DNA of 58,152 nucleotides, taken from assembly GCA_947625535.1 (NCBI GenBank), contig CANQOR010000006.1, positions 1-58,152 of the forward strand. The letters are read 5' to 3'. Positions 54,414 to 58,152 of this stretch are shown one piece after another. The DNA comes from an uncultured Bacilli bacterium (GTDB lineage: Bacteria > Bacillota_I > Bacilli_A > RF39 > UBA660). How positions within the stretch are numbered: the stretch's first letter is position 1; the number at the start of each line of letters is the position of its first letter. Both the position numbers and the translations under genes were made by a program. The notes below the pieces were generated by a model. That model did not search any database and was not told the origin of the DNA. It saw only the letters and a program-made list of their open reading frames with translations.

Positions 54414-55149
54414 ATTAGATTATTCATATAATGATGAAGAATCAATAGTACATAATATTAATCCATTATTTAAATTTATTGGTTTATTTATCTATATTTT
54501 AATATGTTTACTTAAATATAATAATTTATTGTTTATTATGAATCTTAGTTTAGTATTTATATTAATATTATTAAGTAATGTTAGTATATTAAGATATATT
54601 AAAATAGTTTGGAGATTAAAGTATATATTAATTATTATATATTTTATGATGATACATAATAATGTAGCTATTATAGATATAAATATTATGGTATTTAAAA
54701 TAGTATTTTTAATATTATATATAGCTTTAATTATATATACGACAACTAAAGAAGATATAGGTAAGGGGTTAGCAAAGATATTAAATATTTTTAATATTAT
54801 AGGATTAAATTTAAAGAAAATTTCATCATTTATTACGAATATAATTACTTTTATAATTAATTATATTGATATATTAGGTGAAGTAATTATAAGTGGAGAA
54901 TTTAAGGGGATAGTTTATTCTCATTCTAATATTTTAAGTAAGATAAAGTTAATATTTAGTAATTTAAAAAGGGTGTATAAAGAAAGTAAAAAAGTAATGA
55001 GTATAAGAAAAAGTGATATGAAGTATAAGCTATATGATGGTAATATAGTAAGTAAGTATAAGTATAGAAATAAACTTATGTTATTTGATTATTTATATTT
55101 ATTAGGAAATATAAGTTTAATTATATATTATATATTGAAGGTGAGATAA
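54403..55149 (+). CDS. ecfT: ECF transporter transmembrane protein EcfT (divergent)
   Basis: Membrane scaffold that couples ATPases to substrate-binding proteins. The 248-aa protein starts like EcfT (YIDPxS-type region SIVHNINPLFKFIG) and has about five membrane segments. The coupling helices normally carry two ARG motifs; here only GEFKGIVY and KSDMKYKLYDG are seen, so the motifs are worn. It overlaps truA by one base. Confidence 0.7.
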   Translation: MFNRLDYSYNDEESIVHNINPLFKFIGLFIYILICLLKYNNLLFIMNLSLVFILILLSNVSILRYIKIVWRLKYILIIIYFMMIHNNVAIIDINIMVFKIVFLILYIALIIYTTTKEDIGKGLAKILNIFNIIGLNLKKISSFITNIITFIINYIDILGEVIISGEFKGIVYSHSNILSKIKLIFSNLKRVYKESKKVMSIRKSDMKYKLYDGNIVSKYKYRNKLMLFDYLYLLGNISLIIYYILKVR

Positions 55150-55868
55150 TGAATTATTTATTGACGATAGCTTATGATGGAAGTAAGTTCTTTGGTTTTC
55201 AAAGATTAAATGAAGAAATGAGTGTTCAAAAGATCTTAGAAGAAGCTTTAACAAAGATTAATAAGAAAGAAGTATTAGTTAAAGGTGCTGGAAGGACTGA
55301 TCGTGGAGTTCATGCTTATGGTCAAAGAGTAAGTTTTAAATTAGATGTTGCAATAAGTGATGATGGTTTAAAAGAAGCATTAAATTCATTAGTAAAACCT
55401 TATATATATGTTAAAGAAGTATTAAAAGTAGATGAAGATGTTCATGCTAGATTTAGTGTTAAGAAAAAGACTTATTTATATAAAATTAATTTAGGAGAAT
55501 ATAATCCTTTATATACAGATTATGTATATCAATCTTCTTATAATTTAGATATAGATAAGATGAAAGAAGTAGCTAAATTATATTTGGGTGTTCATGATTT
55601 TCATAATTTTGTGGCTGGGGAAAGAGATGATTCCAAAGCTATTATTTATGATATTGATTTTAAGATAGATAATGATATTTTAATTATTAGTTTTGAAGGT
55701 AAGAGTTTCTATCGTTATATGGTTAGAAATTTAGTAGGAATGATGATTGAAGTAAGTAGAGGCAAAGACAAGATAGATAAAGTAAAAGAAATGTTATCTA
55801 GTAGTGAAGAAATAAGAGGTTATACAGCACCAGCTTGTGGTCTTTATTTAGAAAAAATTGAATATTAA
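55149..55868 (+). CDS. truA: tRNA pseudouridine synthase A
   Basis: Makes pseudouridine at tRNA positions 38-40. The catalytic aspartate lies in GRTDRGVHAYGQ, with the start YLLTIAYDGSKFFGFQ and the C-terminal YRYMVRNLVGMMIEV and APACGLYL. Length 239 aa. AGGTGAG precedes the ATG. Position after ecfT and before rplM-rpsI is standard for Bacilli. Confidence 0.95.
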   Translation: MNYLLTIAYDGSKFFGFQRLNEEMSVQKILEEALTKINKKEVLVKGAGRTDRGVHAYGQRVSFKLDVAISDDGLKEALNSLVKPYIYVKEVLKVDEDVHARFSVKKKTYLYKINLGEYNPLYTDYVYQSSYNLDIDKMKEVAKLYLGVHDFHNFVAGERDDSKAIIYDIDFKIDNDILIISFEGKSFYRYMVRNLVGMMIEVSRGKDKIDKVKEMLSSSEEIRGYTAPACGLYLEKIEY

Positions 55869-55978
55869 GTGTCAAAATATGAAGAAGTATGCAAAAAAAG
55901 ATGGATTTAGTGAGATTTTATTTGACTTTTTAAGTGGTTTCTCATATAATTTTAATCGGTACATTTTATTTGTTGGAT

Positions 55979-56023
55979 TTTGTTAGCCTTGGGAAAGCGA
56001 AGCAGATGAGAACAGTGAAAGGA
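55979..56023 (+). promoter_or_regulatory. L13 ribosomal-protein leader
   Basis: The sequence GTTAGCCTTGGGAAAGCGAA followed by GCAGATGAGAACAGTGAAAGG just before rplM resembles the known L13 leader hairpin, through which L13 is thought to control its own mRNA. The 110 bases upstream (55869-55978) hold no gene. Confidence 0.7.
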
Positions 56024-56030
56024 AATTTTT

Positions 56031-56462
56031 ATGAATACATTTATGGAAAAAAATGAAACTGTAGATCGTAAATGGTATGTAATTGATGCTGAAGGTCAAA
56101 CTTTAGGTAGATTAGCAACTAAAGTTGCAGTAGTTTTAAAAGGTAAACATAAAGCTACTTATACACCTCATATCGATTGTGGAGACTACGTTATTGTAGT
56201 TAATGCTGAAAAAGTTAAACTAACTGGAAATAAACTAATGGATAAAAAATATTATAACCATAGTGGATATCCAGGAGGATTAAGAGAAAGAAACGCTAAA
56301 ACAATGATCGAAAATTATCCAGAAGAAATGATTGAAAGAGCTGTTAAAGGAATGTTACCAAAAGGTCGTTTAGGTAGACAAATGGGTAAGAAACTATTTG
56401 TTTATGCTGGACCAGATCATAAACATCAAGCTCAAAAACCAATCGAACTTAAGGTAGACTAA
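56031..56462 (+). CDS. rplM: 50S ribosomal protein L13
   Basis: Early-binding protein of the large subunit. The 143-aa protein has [41 protein letters not shown] and [21 protein letters not shown] precedes the ATG after the L13 leader. It forms a pair with rpsI. Confidence 0.97.
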   Translation: MNTFMEKNETVDRKWYVIDAEGQTLGRLATKVAVVLKGKHKATYTPHIDCGDYVIVVNAEKVKLTGNKLMDKKYYNHSGYPGGLRERNAKTMIENYPEEMIERAVKGMLPKGRLGRQMGKKLFVYAGPDHKHQAQKPIELKVD

Positions 56463-56475
56463 GGAGGGTATTTAA

Positions 56476-56892
56476 ATGGCAAAACAAGTATGGACAGCTA
56501 CTGGACGTAGAAAACGTTCTATAGCACAAGTTAGGATGACTGCTGGAAAAGGAAATATTACAGTTAATGGTGTTGATGTAAACGAATATATGCCTTTTGC
56601 AGTATTAGTAATGGATTTAAAACAACCTTTAGTTGCTACTGGTAATGAAGATAAATTCGATATTGAAGTTAATGTTAAAGGCGGAGGCTTTTCAGGACAA
56701 ACTGGTGCTATTAGATTAGGTATTACTCGTGCTTTATTAGCATTCGATGCAGATGCTGATCAAACTAGAGAAGATGCTTATAGAAAAGTATTAAAGACTG
56801 CTGGATTTGTTACTAGAGATCCAAGAAGTAAAGAAAGAAAGAAACCAGGTCTTAAAAAAGCACGTCGTGCTCCACAATTCTCAAAGAGATAG
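56476..56892 (+). CDS. rpsI: 30S ribosomal protein S9
   Basis: Small-subunit protein whose C-terminal tail contacts the P-site tRNA. The 138-aa protein has [29 protein letters not shown] and the final [12 protein letters not shown]. It carries a short charged extension ([10 protein letters not shown]) in the middle. AGGAGGG precedes the start; a perfect hairpin follows. Confidence 0.97.
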   Translation: MAKQVWTATGRRKRSIAQVRMTAGKGNITVNGVDVNEYMPFAVLVMDLKQPLVATGNEDKFDIEVNVKGGGFSGQTGAIRLGITRALLAFDADADQTREDAYRKVLKTAGFVTRDPRSKERKKPGLKKARRAPQFSKR

Positions 56893-56913
56893 TTATTTAC
56901 AAATTACAATGTT

Positions 56914-56943
56914 TCAAAAACTCGATATATTCGAGTTTTTTTC
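56914..56943 (+). terminator. Terminator after rpsI
   Basis: AAAAACTCGA (56916-56925) and TCGAGTTTTT (56931-56940) pair across TATAT, with further T. Confidence 0.9.
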
Positions 56944-57039
56944 TGACTTAAATTGTAAATATTAAATAAATTTTGAAATCATTATTGATATAAAGATTTA
57001 TTTTTTTTATAATTATGATAAGAATGGATGGGTGTTACT

Positions 57040-57906
57040 ATGGCTGTTAAAAAAAATAAAAGTAATGGATTTCAATTTGCAATATTATTTATTATTATCT
57101 TAGCCATAGGTATCAATTTAGGTATATATGGTACGAAAAAGTATTTAGAAAATAAACATAGTGCAAAAGATGATTATACTGTTTATCCAGAAGCTGAAGC
57201 TAAAGATATTACAAATGATTCAGCTTATGCAGATGCTATTTCTAAGATGCATGGATTTGTTAAAGATAATAGTTTATTTTATTCTTCAACTGGTATTAAT
57301 GTCGAAACTATGGATAATGGTACTAAGTTAACATTAGCTTATGAAAGTATAATTGCAAATAAAGAATATACATCTGGTACTTTAAGTGTTCATGATAATA
57401 ATTATTGTGATTATAATTTTGTAGTTGATTCTACTCCAGCTGATAGTTCTATACCGACATTAATATGTACTATTAAAAATATAAGTCGTGATAGTATAGT
57501 TAAAGCTAGTAAAAGTTTATTTGGTGATGAAACAATTAATACTAATACTAACTTTAATCCTAGTAGTAATGTTAGTTGTGTAGTAGTTAATAATAATTAT
57601 GTATGTGGTAATTTAACTAATACTGTTATAGATACTGGTTCTTTACAACCTAAGTTTGATATTATTAAAGTTACTTTGGATACTGATGGAACGATAATAA
57701 TTTATGATAAAGGTTACTTAGTAGATAAGAGAAAAGGTGTCGATAATCCAAATGATGAATATGATAACTATTACTTACATTCTGCTGATAGTACTAGTTA
57801 TTACTATGAACTTAAAAGTGCTGATAATTTAACATTTAAACATACATTTAAAACTAATAATAACGTAAATTATTATTACGTAGGAACAGAAGTATATAAA
57901 GGATAA
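57040..57906 (+). CDS. Membrane-anchored protein of unknown function
   Basis: A 288-aa protein with a basic N-terminus, one membrane segment (about 11-30) and an outside part rich in N, D, T and S. Cysteines occur in pairs (NYCDYNF..., LICTIKN, VSCVVVNNNYVCG). The ATG at 57040 has GGGTG in place; the ATG at 57028 has no SD. No family recognised. It is followed by a hairpin and an amidase start, so a cell-wall role is possible but unproven. Confidence 0.6.
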   Translation: MAVKKNKSNGFQFAILFIIILAIGINLGIYGTKKYLENKHSAKDDYTVYPEAEAKDITNDSAYADAISKMHGFVKDNSLFYSSTGINVETMDNGTKLTLAYESIIANKEYTSGTLSVHDNNYCDYNFVVDSTPADSSIPTLICTIKNISRDSIVKASKSLFGDETINTNTNFNPSSNVSCVVVNNNYVCGNLTNTVIDTGSLQPKFDIIKVTLDTDGTIIIYDKGYLVDKRKGVDNPNDEYDNYYLHSADSTSYYYELKSADNLTFKHTFKTNNNVNYYYVGTEVYKG

Positions 57907-57926
57907 TCAATGATTATCTTTTTTTA
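57902..57926 (+). terminator. Terminator after the 57040 gene
   Basis: GATAATCA pairs with TGATTATC and is followed by T7; the stop codon overlaps its base. Confidence 0.75.
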
Positions 57927-57961
57927 AGTAATAAATATTTATTAATTAAATAAATTATATT

Positions 57962-58096
57962 ATGAAAAGAAAATTTATTGTATTATGTATATGTCTTATT
58001 TTATTAACAAGTAGTATTACTTATAGCAAAGAATTAAATAATAAATTAGTAGGTAAAGTAATTATTTTAGATAGTGGTCATGGAGGTATCGGTTAA
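57962..58096 (+). pseudogene. N-acetylmuramoyl-L-alanine amidase (Amidase_3, CwlD-like), broken near its start
   Basis: A signal peptide (MKRKFIVLCICLILLTSSIT) is followed by the amidase start KVIILDSGHGG, whose His binds zinc. The frame then ends in IG-stop at 58096 where the family reads DPG. The last 56 bases before the window edge have no recognisable amidase frame. The break looks like a real rearrangement or an assembly join at the contig end. Confidence 0.65.
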
Positions 58097-58152
58097 ATCC
58101 AAAAATAGAAGAAATGACTATTTTGGTAAGTAAATACAAGAGTTTAAGGTAC

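Noticed and set aside
1..58152. CRISPR array, tRNA or rRNA genes, IS elements with transposase
   Set aside because: No regular direct-repeat/spacer pattern, cloverleaf with T-loop signature, rRNA core or transposase motif was found on reading both strands.

Overview
The window is a very AT-rich chromosomal segment around the replication origin of a low-GC, Gram-positive, spore-lineage bacterium of the class Bacilli. It is probably an uncultured gut lineage (RF39/Erysipelotrichales-like); I infer this from gene order and base composition, not from a 16S gene. The order noc-rsmG-mnmG-mnmE-jag-yidC-rnpA-rpmH-[oriC]-dnaA-dnaN-recF-gyrB-gyrA is the classic Firmicutes origin order. Genes left of oriC run on the minus strand and genes right of it on the plus strand, so almost everything is co-oriented with replication. 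Genes known from Bacillus sporulation or competence are present: comK, bofA, ricT, spoVT, yabG, veg, spoVG, yabP, yabQ and divIC.

Layout: 0-9 kb, a penicillin-binding protein fragment, then noc and the tRNA-modification/membrane-insertion/RNase P operon. 9.05-9.38 kb, oriC with DnaA boxes. 9.4-18.4 kb, dnaA, dnaN, a comK homologue, recF, gyrB and gyrA. 18.36-18.80 kb, a gene-free cluster of five ParB sites (parS) with one Noc site. 18.8-25.2 kb, SRP RNA, tadA, dnaX, ebfC, recR, bofA, holB, ricT, a trmN6-like gene and pth. 25-37.6 kb, mfd, spoVT, a Met T-box followed by dut and metG, a Noc-site cluster, tatD, a 3D-domain protein, ksgA, a frame-split yabG, veg, spoVG, yabP, yabQ, divIC, ispH and mntP. 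37.86-47.94 kb, a mobilizable element of about 10.1 kb inserted into a gene for an XRE-family membrane-anchored regulator. 49.4-58 kb, nrdG, a membrane protein/glycosyltransferase pair, a degenerate ECF transporter module, truA, rplM-rpsI, a membrane-anchored unknown and a broken amidase gene at the right edge.

The most striking observation concerns the mobile element. Its serine recombinase gene runs across the right boundary into host DNA. Rejoining the two element ends at a GG dinucleotide restores the host gene in frame. It also extends the recombinase frame, without a stop, into a 49-residue tail now left 10 kb away at the other end. The rejoined attP carries a perfect 11-bp inverted repeat placed exactly 12 nt from each side of the GG. 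The attachment site therefore lies inside the recombinase gene, and integration replaces the protein's C-terminus.

Other notable points are a probable programmed +1 frameshift in yabG (GGAG-AT-CCC-TGA-C, laid out like prfB) and a Noc with Noc-type specificity residues close to several full Noc sites. Many one-sided Noc half-sites (GGGAAATAA) also lie inside coding sequence near the origin, often in probably disordered protein segments. Both ECF ATPases have lost most catalytic motifs, and two hairpins in the mobile element keep their arms while their apical stems co-vary. No tRNA, rRNA or CRISPR array was seen.
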